From DASUSF01 sp036375275 (GTDB lineage Bacteria > Pseudomonadota > Alphaproteobacteria > Geminicoccales > Geminicoccaceae), in NCBI GenBank assembly GCA_036375275.1, contig DASUSF010000078.1:1-17317 (forward strand): 17,317 nucleotides of DNA. The letters run 5' to 3'. Below, in pieces: positions 7,192 to 13,891 of this stretch (position 1 is its first letter; each line of letters begins with the position of its first letter). The notes beneath the pieces were generated by a model, which was not told the origin of the DNA, searched no databases, and saw only the letters and a program-made list of their open reading frames with translations. Both the position numbers and the translations under genes were made by a program.

Positions 7192-7938
7192 TCATGGGGG
7201 AGGGGCGTGGTCGCGCGGCGCCCAGGGGACCATGCGCGCGACCAGCCGGTCGACCGTGAGGTAGAGCGTGAGCGCGATCGCGATGAGCACGAACAGGGCC
7301 GCGAACATCAGGTCGATCTTGAGCCGGGCGTTGGCGTGCAGCATCAGGTAGCCGAGCCCGGAGGACGAGCCGACCCACTCGCCCACCACGGCGCCGATCG
7401 GCGCCACGGCGGTCGCGATCCTGAGCCCCGCGCCGAAGGTCGGGAGCGCCGCCGGCAGCCTGACCCGGAGCAGCGTGCGCAGCCGCGAGGCGTTCATGGT
7501 CCGGGCGAGGTCGAGCCATTCCGGCTCGGTCCGCCGGAGCCCGTCGAGCAGCGCGGCCGCGGCCGGGAAATAGATGATCAGCGCCGCCATCGCGACCTTG
7601 CTCGCGAGCCCGTAGCCGAGCCAGAGGACCAGGAGCGGGGCGAGCGCGAACACGGGCACGCTCTGACCGAGGACCAGGAGCGGCAGGAGCCACGGCTGGA
7701 GCGGCGGGAGGAAGACGATCAGGAGCGCGCTCGCCGACCCGATCCCGACCCCGATGACGAGGCCGAGCAGGATCTCGACCAGCGTGGTCGCCGCGTGGCC
7801 GAGGAGCAGGCGCCAGTCGGCGAGGATCGTGGCGAGCACATCGGCGGGCGGCGGCAGCAGGAACGGCGGCACGCCGGTCGCGGTGACCAGGGCCTGCCAT
7901 GCCAGCAGGAAGCCGAGGACGATCAGGAGCGGGCGCAA
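7192..7938 (-). CDS. thiX: ThiX: ABC transporter permease for thiamin pyrimidine precursor
   Basis: The 248-residue inner-membrane permease has the BPD_transp_1 fold with about six hydrophobic segments. The cytoplasmic EAA-like loop, EWLDLARTMNASRLRTLLRVRLPAALP in position, couples to the ATPase. It continues as GAVVGEWVGSSSGLGYLM, typical of the SsuC/TauC/ThiX group. The start taken is TTG 7938, five bases after the thiZ stop. No strong ribosome-binding site is visible, so translation is probably coupled to thiZ. An in-frame CTG three codons upstream is a less likely start. It sits between the ATPase and binding-protein genes, which with the THI-box leader identifies it as ThiX rather than a sulfonate or taurine permease. 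Confidence 0.87.
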   Translation of the reverse strand: MRPLLIVLGFLLAWQALVTATGVPPFLLPPPADVLATILADWRLLLGHAATTLVEILLGLVIGVGIGSASALLIVFLPPLQPWLLPLLVLGQSVPVFALAPLLVLWLGYGLASKVAMAALIIYFPAAAALLDGLRRTEPEWLDLARTMNASRLRTLLRVRLPAALPTFGAGLRIATAVAPIGAVVGEWVGSSSGLGYLMLHANARLKIDLMFAALFVLIAIALTLYLTVDRLVARMVPWAPRDHAPPP

Positions 7939-7943
7939 GCGGG

Positions 7944-8666
7944 TCAGGCGGCGAGTTCATCGGCCGCGGCCAGCCGTGCCAGCAGGTCGCCCTGGAGCGC
8001 CAGCAGGGCGGGATCGTCGAGGTTCCGGGGCGGCGCGCCTCGCGGCGGTGCCACCTCCTCGACCACGACCGGCCGGCCCGCCATCACCCGGACCAGGTGG
8101 CCGACCCGGAGCGCCTCGAGCGGGTCGTGGGTCACCAGCAGCACCGTCCGGTCCTGCAGCAGCCTCGCCGCAAGCGCCTGGAGCCGGGCCCGGGTGATCG
8201 CGTCGAGGGCCGAGAACGGCTCGTCCATCAGGATCACCGGGCGGTCCTCCATCAGCGTCCGGGCGAGGGCCGTGCGCTGGCGCTGACCGCCGGAGAGCTG
8301 GGCCGGGCGACGGCCCTCGAGCCCGCCGAGCCCCACCTCGCCGAGGAGGCCGCGGGCGCGGCCGAGGTCCGGGACTCCGCCCCGCAGCCGTGCGCCGAGC
8401 GCCACGTTGTCGAGCACCGACAGCCAGGGGAGCAGGCTGTCCCGCTGGCCCATCCAGGCCACCCGACCGGCGAGCGGCCGGCCGTCGCTGGCCCGGACCT
8501 CGCCACCCTCCAGCGACCCCAGCCCGGCGATCAGGCGGATCAGGCTGCTCTTGCCGACTCCGCTCGGGCCGAGCAGGCAGGTGGTCCGGCCGGCCGGCAG
8601 CTCGAACCCGAGGTCCTGGAACAGGACATGGCCGGCATAGGCGAGGGTCGCGCCCTCGACCCTCAC
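7944..8666 (-). CDS. thiZ: ThiZ: ABC transporter ATPase for thiamin pyrimidine precursor
   Basis: This ATPase of about 240 residues (from GTG 8666) carries Walker A GPSGVGKSS (about 33-41), a Q-loop GQRDSLLPWLSVLDNVALG, the ABC signature LSGGQRQR, Walker B VILMDEP with a following D-loop SALD, and the H of VTHD. The LLPW...NVALGARLRG stretch is characteristic of ThiZ. The open frame extends upstream to a GTG at 8720, but that codon lies inside the riboswitch aptamer and is rejected. GTG 8666 has GGAAG 5-6 nt upstream and begins exactly where ATPase homology begins. TTG 8696 and GTG 8672 are alternatives. It is the first gene of thiZXY, controlled by the TPP-type riboswitch. Confidence 0.87.
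   Translation of the reverse strand: MRVEGATLAYAGHVLFQDLGFELPAGRTTCLLGPSGVGKSSLIRLIAGLGSLEGGEVRASDGRPLAGRVAWMGQRDSLLPWLSVLDNVALGARLRGGVPDLGRARGLLGEVGLGGLEGRRPAQLSGGQRQRTALARTLMEDRPVILMDEPFSALDAITRARLQALAARLLQDRTVLLVTHDPLEALRVGHLVRVMAGRPVVVEEVAPPRGAPPRNLDDPALLALQGDLLARLAAADELAA
8641..8666 (-). promoter_or_regulatory. Hairpin enclosing the thiZ start codon
   Basis: On the transcript, bases 8666-8657 (GUGAGGGUCG) can pair with 8650-8641 (CGACCCUCGC) around a 6-nt loop, giving 10 bp including one G-U. The whole GTG initiator is inside the stem. AGGGUCG in this stem is also complementary to CGACCCU of the riboswitch P2 strand (8739-8733). Aptamer folding could therefore decide whether the start codon is masked. 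In GC-rich coding DNA part of this may be chance. Confidence 0.45.
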
Positions 8667-8700
8667 CCCCACTTCCGTGTGCTTGTCGTCGGCCAAGGTG

Positions 8701-8785
8701 GCACAGTCCCTTCGCGGCACGCGCAGGTTCGAAGGGTCGTCCGGATTTCGCCGGACCTCTCAGCCGCGTTCGGCTCCCCCCGTGC
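8701..8785 (-). promoter_or_regulatory. TPP-type (THI-box) riboswitch with shortened P4/P5 arm
   Basis: The leader RNA shows the TPP aptamer in order. P1 is GCACG (8785-8781) with UGUGC (8705-8701). P2 is GGGG (8779-8776) with CCCU (8736-8733). P3 is GCC/GGC (8774-8772, 8765-8763). The invariant CUGAGA is at 8763-8758. An optional P3a stem, GUCCGG/CCGGAC, spans 8756-8739. ACCCUUCGAACCU (8737-8725) and the closing AAGGGA (8712-8707) follow. Between CCU and AGG of P4 there are only 13 nt (8724-8712) instead of 20 in E. coli thiM, and the usual GAUCNGG element is missing. The leader precedes thiZXY. The class is secure; ligand and switching mode are uncertain. Confidence 0.85.
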
Positions 8786-8793
8786 GAAGGCCG

Positions 8794-8822
8794 AGCCTAG
8801 AGCGGATCCCGATATGATGGAA
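8794..8822 (-). promoter_or_regulatory. thiZ: Candidate promoter for thiZXY
   Basis: TTCCAT (8822-8817) and TAGGCT (8799-8794) are 17 bp apart on the minus strand. A transcript starting about 7 bp downstream would begin right at P1 of the riboswitch (8785), which supports the call. The surrounding bases match those ahead of lutA almost exactly. The -35 part lies inside the palindrome at 8802-8856. Confidence 0.5.
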
Positions 8823-8856
8823 CCGCCTGCAAGCGGTTCCGATCGGGTGAATCCGC
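8802..8856. repeat. Palindromic intergenic element, part 1
   Basis: GCGGAT at 8802 mirrors AATCCGC ending at 8856. The core GGAACCGC (8819-8826) pairs perfectly with GCGGTTCC (8833-8840) over a 6-base loop. The outer parts CCCGAT and ATCGGG also match, with small bulges. It resembles dispersed palindromic repeats seen between genes in alphaproteobacteria. No second copy exists in this window. Confidence 0.6.
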
Positions 8857-8873
8857 CCTGGTCCATAAAAACC

Positions 8874-8944
8874 GAGCAATCTCTTCCGACGAGCGGAAGG
8901 ACGTCGCGCTTCAATGGGGTTCTGTGTCTCATCGGAAATTGCTC
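8874..8944. repeat. Palindromic intergenic element, part 2
   Basis: GAGCAAT-CTC-TTCCGA (8874-8889) mirrors TCGGAA-ATTGCTC (8932-8944), giving 13 complementary positions with a three-base bulge. A 42-bp centre contains a smaller CGACG/CGTCG stem (8887-8891, 8902-8906). Together with part 1 it fills most of the gap between pbp1A and the thi leader. It could act as the pbp1A transcript end or as a mobile palindromic repeat. Confidence 0.5.
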
Positions 8945-8981
8945 CAGAAGCGCTGACCGACCGCTTCAAGAGCAGCGCCGC

Positions 8982-10958
8982 TCAGTTGCCGAAGACCCTT
9001 TTCAGGCCACGCGAGAGCCCGTCGATCGCGCCGTCGATCAGGTCGCCGATCACCTCGCCGACCACCTCCACCGGATAGGGCCCGCGGCCCGGCTTGCGCG
9101 GCGGCGGCAGCGGCCGGAAGGTCTCGTCGCCGTAGGCCCTGAGGACGAACTCCTTGAAGATCAGCGCCGGCAGCCCTCCGCCGGTCACCCGGTCCATCGG
9201 CCGGCCGTCGTCGTTGCCGACCCAGACCCCGACCACCGCGCCCTCGATGAAGCCGACGAACCAGGCGTCGCGATGGTCGGCGCTGGTCCCGGTCTTGCCG
9301 GCGGCGAAGCGGCGAAGGTCCGCCTGGCGTCCGGTGCCGCGGGACAGCGCGATCTCGAGCATCGCCGTCATCGCGCGCACCGTGGACGGCTCCAGCACGA
9401 CCTCGTCGATCGGCTCGGCCCGGTACAGCACCTCGCCGCTCCCGGCCCGGACCTCGCGGATCCCCTGCGGCCAGACCAGGCGCCCGCCGTTGGCCAGCGT
9501 CGCGTAGGCGGCGGTGAGGTCGATCGGGCTGACCTCCGAGGTCCCGAGCGCGAGGCTCGGGTGGGAGCGCAGCTCGGTGGTGATCCCGAGGCGCTCCGCC
9601 ATGCGGATCACGTTGTCCCGCCCGGCCCGCTCGCTGAGGCGCACGGCGGCGGTGTTGACCGACCGGGCGAAGGAGTCGGCGACGGTCAACCGCTCGGGGT
9701 AGACGTCGTCGAAGTTGCGGGGCTGCCAGCCGTCGACCTCGACCGGGCGGCCCGAGACGGTGTCCGACGGGTCGATCCCGGCCTCGAGCGCCGCGAGGTA
9801 GACGAACAGCTTGAACGCGGAGCCCGGCTGGCGCTCGGCCTGGGCGGCGCGGTTGAACTGCGAGGCGGCGTACGACCGGCCGCCGAGCATGGCACGGACC
9901 TTGCCGTCCGGGGTCATCGCGACGAGCGCCGCCTGGTCCACGCCGGCCGCGGCGGCCCGGGCATCCATCACGGTCTGCACCGCCGCTTCCGCCGCCCGCT
10001 GCACGTCCCGGTCGAGGGTCGTCTCGACCACCAGGAGGCGCGCGTCCTCGGTGGCGTAGAGGCGGGTCTCGGCCGCGACCCAGTCGGCGAAGTAGCCGGT
10101 GTCCGCCCGGATCTTGGGCGCGGCGAGGGTTGCGGGCGCGGCCTTCGCGGCCGCCGCCTCGGCGGGGCTCGCGAGGCCGGCGTCGACCATGCTGTCGAGC
10201 ACCACGCCGGCGCGCCGCTGCGCGAGCGCGAGATCGCGGGTGGGGGCGTAGCGCGAGGGGGCGCGGATCAGGCCCGCGAGCATCGCCGATTCGGCCAGCG
10301 AGAGGTCGGCCGCCGTCTTGTCGAAGTAGCGCTCCGCCGCCGCGTCGACGCCGTAGGCTCCGCCGCCGAAGTAGACCCGGTTGAGGTAGGCCTCGAGGAT
10401 CTCCTCCTTGTCCAGCCGGGCCTCGAGCCAGACGGTGTAGAGCGCCTCCTTGATCTTGCGCGACAGGCTCCGCTCCGGGGTGAGGAAGGCGAGCTTCGCG
10501 AGCTGCTGGCTGATCGTGCTGCCGCCCTCGACCACGCGTCCGGCCTGGATGTTGCGGATCAGGGCACGGCCGATACCGAGCGGGTCGATGCCGGGGTGCT
10601 GCCAGAACCGGCGGTCCTCGACGGCGACCGCGGCTTTCGGCAGCCAGTCCGAGATCTGCTCGAGGTCGACGTAGTCGCCGAAGCGCTGGCCGAAGCTCGC
10701 GAACGCCTCGCCCTCGTGGTCGAGCAGCGTGATCGAGGGCGCGCCCGGCGTGTTGCGGCGCTTCAGGTCGTCGACGTCCAGGCTGACGTACCAGCCGAGC
10801 GCGATCACCAGCAGGACGAGGCCGATCGGCCCGGTGATCAGCCACCGCATCCGCCGGCCGAACGCCTTGGGCAGCCGCCACCGTCGCCGCTTCGCGGCCG
10901 CGTCCCCGGCAGGCTGGCGCCTGGCGCGCCGGCCGCGGCGGTCAGCGGCCGTCGCCAT
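8982..10958 (-). CDS. Penicillin-binding protein 1A (bifunctional peptidoglycan synthase)
   Basis: The 658-residue class A PBP has a basic cytoplasmic N-terminus and one membrane anchor at about 39-60. The glycosyltransferase domain (about 85-250) shows AVEDRRFWQHPG with catalytic E114, GGSTISQQLAK (145-154) and KIKEALYTVWLE. The transpeptidase domain (about 310-605) shows SxxK as GSAFK (S380, K383), SVN (433-435) and KTGTS (555-559). It polymerises lipid II and cross-links peptides in the periplasm. It is short for PBP1A, with little room for an extra inserted domain and no PASTA domains. ATG 10958 is preferred; a GTG at 10982 has no ribosome-binding site. It overlaps the DUF3553 gene by 17 bp, so the two are probably co-transcribed. 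Confidence 0.93.
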   Translation of the reverse strand: MATAADRRGRRARRQPAGDAAAKRRRWRLPKAFGRRMRWLITGPIGLVLLVIALGWYVSLDVDDLKRRNTPGAPSITLLDHEGEAFASFGQRFGDYVDLEQISDWLPKAAVAVEDRRFWQHPGIDPLGIGRALIRNIQAGRVVEGGSTISQQLAKLAFLTPERSLSRKIKEALYTVWLEARLDKEEILEAYLNRVYFGGGAYGVDAAAERYFDKTAADLSLAESAMLAGLIRAPSRYAPTRDLALAQRRAGVVLDSMVDAGLASPAEAAAAKAAPATLAAPKIRADTGYFADWVAAETRLYATEDARLLVVETTLDRDVQRAAEAAVQTVMDARAAAAGVDQAALVAMTPDGKVRAMLGGRSYAASQFNRAAQAERQPGSAFKLFVYLAALEAGIDPSDTVSGRPVEVDGWQPRNFDDVYPERLTVADSFARSVNTAAVRLSERAGRDNVIRMAERLGITTELRSHPSLALGTSEVSPIDLTAAYATLANGGRLVWPQGIREVRAGSGEVLYRAEPIDEVVLEPSTVRAMTAMLEIALSRGTGRQADLRRFAAGKTGTSADHRDAWFVGFIEGAVVGVWVGNDDGRPMDRVTGGGLPALIFKEFVLRAYGDETFRPLPPPRKPGRGPYPVEVVGEVIGDLIDGAIDGLSRGLKRVFGN

Positions 10959-11124
10959 CCCGGACCACTTCGAGCTCCACACGGGAGGTGTCGATCAGCA
11001 CCTTGCCGCGCTCCTCGAAATTCACCGTGACCCGGGTCCCGACGACGGACTGGACCTGGCCGAGACCCCAGTCCGGCTCGCGCGGGTGGCGGACCAGCGC
11101 GCCGGGCACCAGGAGGAGGTTCAT
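10942..11124 (-). CDS. DUF3553 small protein, Tudor-like fold suspected
   Basis: This 60-residue protein starts at ATG 11124 after a clear GAAGGA site 5-6 nt upstream. The sequence (LVPGALVRHPREPDWGLGQV, then TVNFEERGKVLID) matches the short DUF3553 family common in alphaproteobacteria. The pattern of a basic V-x-H, then W-G-x-G-x-V, then V-x-F...G-K-x-L resembles the Tudor-like C-terminal domain of UvrD/PcrA helicases and the CarD RNA-polymerase-binding domain. This suggests a small protein- or nucleic-acid-binding module; that reading is inference from residue pattern. It is cytoplasmic, with no signal or membrane segment. Its 3' end overlaps the start of pbp1A by 17 bp. It is separated from smr by 85 bp that hold a candidate promoter. 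Confidence 0.82.
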   Translation of the reverse strand: MNLLLVPGALVRHPREPDWGLGQVQSVVGTRVTVNFEERGKVLIDTSRVELEVVRDGDGR

Positions 11125-11164
11125 GCGGTCCTTCGATTGCAGCCGCTGCGAGAACTGGCCGATG

Positions 11165-11192
11165 TTTAGAGCATATGAGCGGCGAGCGCCAA
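11165..11192 (-). promoter_or_regulatory. Candidate promoter for the DUF3553-pbp1A pair
   Basis: On the minus strand TTGGCG (11192-11187) and TCTAAA (11170-11165) are 16 bp apart, in an unusually AT-rich patch of the gap between smr and the DUF3553 gene. A start of transcription about 30 bp ahead of ATG 11124 would fit. It differs from the TTCC/TAGG pattern of thiZ and lutA. Confidence 0.35.
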
Positions 11193-11209
11193 CGTCGCCG
11201 CGGCGCCCG

Positions 11210-11779
11210 TCAGGATTCGCCGCGCCGCCGCCGGACCAGGACATAGAGGGCGCCCGTCCCGCCGTGCTCGCGCTGCGCCGGCGCGTAGGCCACCAGCCGG
11301 TTGCGGTTGTGCGGCTCGGCCAGCCAGCGCGGCACCATGTGGCGGAGGATCCCGCCGCTCGCCTGACCCTTGCCCGTGACCACCAGGACGCACCTCTGGC
11401 CGCGGGCCTGCGCGGCCCGCAGGAAGCCCTCGAGGCGGAGGTGCGCGACCTCCTGGGTATCGCCGTGCAGATCGAGCCGGGCATCGATCGACATCCGCCC
11501 GCGGCGGAGGCGCTCCCAGCTGCGCCGGTCGAGGCCGATCGGGCGGTCGGGGTCGAGCGCCGGACCCGGCTGGGCCGGAAGGCGGGCGCCGCTGGGGCGG
11601 GTGCGGGGCGCAGGCGCGCCGGCCCCTTCGCCTTCACCGCCACCTTCGTCCTCCGGCGCGGGCGGTGGCGGTGGCCCGAGCTCGCCCGGCCGGAGCGGCC
11701 GCGCGCTTCGCACCGCCCCCCGCCACAGCGCCAGCTCGTCGTCCGTGAGGCGCCGCTCGCGGCGCCGGCCGCCGGCCAT
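11210..11779 (-). CDS. Smr-domain protein (MutS2 C-terminal type)
   Basis: The 189-residue protein has an N-terminal helix region (LTDDELALWRGAVRSARPL, about 11-29), a long low-complexity linker rich in P, G, E and A (about 35-75), and a C-terminal Smr domain (about 98-186). The Smr signatures are LDLHG (102-106), VTGKG (134-138) and a GGTGALYVLV end strand. Smr domains nick or bind branched DNA or cleave RNA; stand-alone alphaproteobacterial members have no settled role. ATG 11779 overlaps the lutC stop (TGATG), so it is read with the lut operon here. This start gives the usual N-terminus of the family. The linker is longer and more acidic-glycine than I would expect. Confidence 0.88.
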   Translation of the reverse strand: MAGGRRRERRLTDDELALWRGAVRSARPLRPGELGPPPPPAPEDEGGGEGEGAGAPAPRTRPSGARLPAQPGPALDPDRPIGLDRRSWERLRRGRMSIDARLDLHGDTQEVAHLRLEGFLRAAQARGQRCVLVVTGKGQASGGILRHMVPRWLAEPHNRNRLVAYAPAQREHGGTGALYVLVRRRRGES

Positions 11780-12468
11780 CAGGTGGCGGACGCGCCCGGC
11801 CGGTCGACCAGGACGACGAGCAGGCGCCGCGGCCCGTGCGCCCCGAGCTGGAGCGTCTGCTCGATGTCCGCCGTGCGCGAGGGTCCCGTGATGAAGTTGA
11901 CCGAGCGCGGCAGCGCGCCCTCCTCCCGGAGCAGCGCCAGGGCGTCCTCGTAGGCGCGCAGCACGCGCGCGGTCGGTAGGACGACGACCGAGGTGTCCGG
12001 GAGAAACGCGAGGGTGGTCGGGGTCGCCGGGCTGGAGCGGAGCATCAGCGTGCCGGTCTCGGCGACGCCGGCGAGCGCCACCGTCAGGCCGACCGGGTCC
12101 GGCTCGCGCGCCGGCCGGCCGCGCTCGACCTCGAGGATCGTGTCCTCGAAGCGGGCGCCGTCGAGCCACGGGTCGCCCGCGACCACCACCTGGAGCGGCA
12201 GGTTGTGCCGCCGGAGGAAGGCGGCCACGGCCTCCGGGAGGCGATCCGGCGCGGCCACCCGCTCGACCACCGTCTGCACCGCCTCGGCCTGCAGCCGGAA
12301 CAGCTCGACCCGCCCCTCCAGCTCGAGATCGCCGCGCGCCGGGATCAGGTTCGCTTCCGGGGCCGCGAGCCGTCCCCCGACCGTCGCCCGGTCCTGCTCC
12401 TCGCTCTGCCCGCTGCGCCGGCGGGCCTCGCGCAGCCGGCCGAGCACCGCCTCCCGCGCTTCGCTCAT
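11779..12468 (-). CDS. lutC: LutC: LUD-domain subunit of L-lactate oxidation complex
   Basis: The 229-residue protein belongs to the LUD (DUF162) family and matches LutC/YkgG in size. The second half shows the family core: VGLTVALAGVAETGTLML, then an SSPATPTTLAFLPDTSVVVL strand, and an SVNFITGPSRTADIE motif near the C-terminus, which is highly conserved. There are no cysteine clusters, as expected for LutC. LutABC oxidises L-lactate to pyruvate in the cytoplasm without NAD. The start ATG 12468 overlaps the lutB stop (ATGA) and its own stop overlaps the smr start, so translation is coupled through three genes. The N-terminal 40 residues are charged and variable, as usual. Confidence 0.9.
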   Translation of the reverse strand: MSEAREAVLGRLREARRRSGQSEEQDRATVGGRLAAPEANLIPARGDLELEGRVELFRLQAEAVQTVVERVAAPDRLPEAVAAFLRRHNLPLQVVVAGDPWLDGARFEDTILEVERGRPAREPDPVGLTVALAGVAETGTLMLRSSPATPTTLAFLPDTSVVVLPTARVLRAYEDALALLREEGALPRSVNFITGPSRTADIEQTLQLGAHGPRRLLVVLVDRPGASAT

Positions 12469-13874
12469 CGGCCCGCCCGCCGCGCCCGCCACGCCGCCTG
12501 GAAGGTCGTTCCCAGAGGTGCCGGGAGATCGCGCGTCGCGGTCCAGCCGCCGGCGAGCGGCAGGCTCCTGAACCTGCCGCGCCGGCCGCCGAGCAGCCCG
12601 AGCAGGCGGATCGCGACGCGCGCGCCGAGGTGGTAGAGCGCCGGGCGGCGGGCGGCGAAGGCCCAGCCGCGGAGGCCGTAGCGGGCGGTCGGCGGGCTCA
12701 GCTTCTTCTGGAACTCCTCCTCGCGGAACCTGCGCATCAGCTTCGGCAGCGGGATCCGGACCGGGCAGACCTGCTCGCAGCGCCCGCAGAAGGTGGACGC
12801 GTTCGGGAGGTGGCGGGCCTCCTCGATGCCGATGAAGTTCGGCGTCAGCACGGCGCCCATCGGACCGGGGTAGACCCAGCCGTAGGCGTGGCCGCCGGTC
12901 GCGAGGTAGACCGGGCAGTGGTTCATGCACGCGCCGCAGCGGATGCACCGCAGCATCTCCTGCATCTCGGTGCCGACCATCCGGCTCCGGCCGTTGTCGA
13001 GCAGCACGAGGTGGAAGTGCTCGGGGCCGTCCTGGTCGTCAGGTCGCTTCGGGCCGGTGACCAGGGTCGTGTAGGCCGAGAATTCCTGACCCGTCGCCGA
13101 CCGCGCGAGGATCCGGAGCAGCGTGCAGGCGTCCTCGAGGGTCGGGACCACCTTCTCGATGCTGGTGACGCAGATGTGGGTCCTCGGCAGCCCCTGGGTC
13201 AGCTCGGCGTTGCCCTCGTTGGTCACCAGGACCACCGAGCCCGTCTCCGCGACCAGGAAGTTCGCGCCGGTGATGCCGACGTCGGCCTCGAAGTACCGCT
13301 GGCGGAGGACCGCCCGCGCCTCCGCGACCAGGGCCTCGGCCTCGTTCAGGCGTGGCTTCTTGTGGTGGCGCTGGAACAGGTCCGCGACCTGGTCCTTGGT
13401 CATGTGGACGGCCGGCGCCAGGATGTGGCTCGGCACCTCGCCCGCGAGCTGCACGATGTACTCGCCGAGGTCGGTCTCGACCCGCTCGATGCCGTTGGCT
13501 TCGAGGTACTCGTTGAGCCCGATCTCCTCGGAAACCATGCTCTTGCTCTTGGTCGCGATCTTCGCGCCAGCCTCCCTGCACAGACGGACCACGATCTCGC
13601 GCGCCTCCGCCGCGTCGCGCGCCCAGTGGACCTGCCCGCCCAGCTCCACCACCCGCCGCTCGAACGCCTCGAGATAGAGGTCGAGGTGGGCGAGGGTGTG
13701 GTCCTTGATCGCCTTGGCCTGGTCGCGCAGCGCCTCGAACTCGGGCAGCCGCGCGGCCGCGGCGGCGCGCTTCTGCTGGAAGCCGGGCTTGGCCATCGCC
13801 AACGCCTTCTGCAGCGTCGGGTCCGCCATCGCGCGGCGGGCGTTGTCCTTGAAGGCGAGCGAGGTCGACTGCAC
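12465..13874 (-). CDS. lutB: LutB: iron-sulfur LUD subunit of L-lactate oxidation complex
   Basis: The 469-residue protein has the LutB/YkgF layout. A LUD domain at about 65-295 includes ATKSKSMVSEEIGLN and the SIEKVVPTLED stretch. A ferredoxin-like region with two cysteine clusters follows: CIRCGACMNHCP (310-321) and CGRCEQVCP (363-371). The first is a full CxxCxxCxxxC set and the second a CxxCxxxC set, enough for two [4Fe-4S] clusters with shared ligands. It would pass electrons within the LutABC complex. The start is GTG 13874, 17 bp after the lutA stop, with GGAG about 7 nt upstream. Its C-terminal 100 residues are variable and basic. The gene overlaps lutC by ATGA. Confidence 0.92.
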   Translation of the reverse strand: MQSTSLAFKDNARRAMADPTLQKALAMAKPGFQQKRAAAAARLPEFEALRDQAKAIKDHTLAHLDLYLEAFERRVVELGGQVHWARDAAEAREIVVRLCREAGAKIATKSKSMVSEEIGLNEYLEANGIERVETDLGEYIVQLAGEVPSHILAPAVHMTKDQVADLFQRHHKKPRLNEAEALVAEARAVLRQRYFEADVGITGANFLVAETGSVVLVTNEGNAELTQGLPRTHICVTSIEKVVPTLEDACTLLRILARSATGQEFSAYTTLVTGPKRPDDQDGPEHFHLVLLDNGRSRMVGTEMQEMLRCIRCGACMNHCPVYLATGGHAYGWVYPGPMGAVLTPNFIGIEEARHLPNASTFCGRCEQVCPVRIPLPKLMRRFREEEFQKKLSPPTARYGLRGWAFAARRPALYHLGARVAIRLLGLLGGRRGRFRSLPLAGGWTATRDLPAPLGTTFQAAWRARRAGR

Positions 13875-13891
13875 GGTCCGGCTCCGACGTG

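Noticed and set aside
8718..8720. GTG 8720 as start of thiZ
   Set aside because: It lies inside the riboswitch aptamer (P4/P5 region), which must be untranslated leader.
4641..8785. Single salvage pathway joining the GGT-family enzyme, the creatininase-family enzyme and ThiXYZ
   Set aside because: The genes are on different strands and transcripts, and the known deformylase for the imported pyrimidine (YlmB) is of another family. Nothing links them beyond proximity.
7899..11030. Very long open frame (over 1000 codons) on the plus strand opposite thiZ and pbp1A
   Set aside because: It is antisense to strongly recognised genes and its translation is arginine/glycine/aspartate-rich with no domain. 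High GC removes stop codons from such frames.
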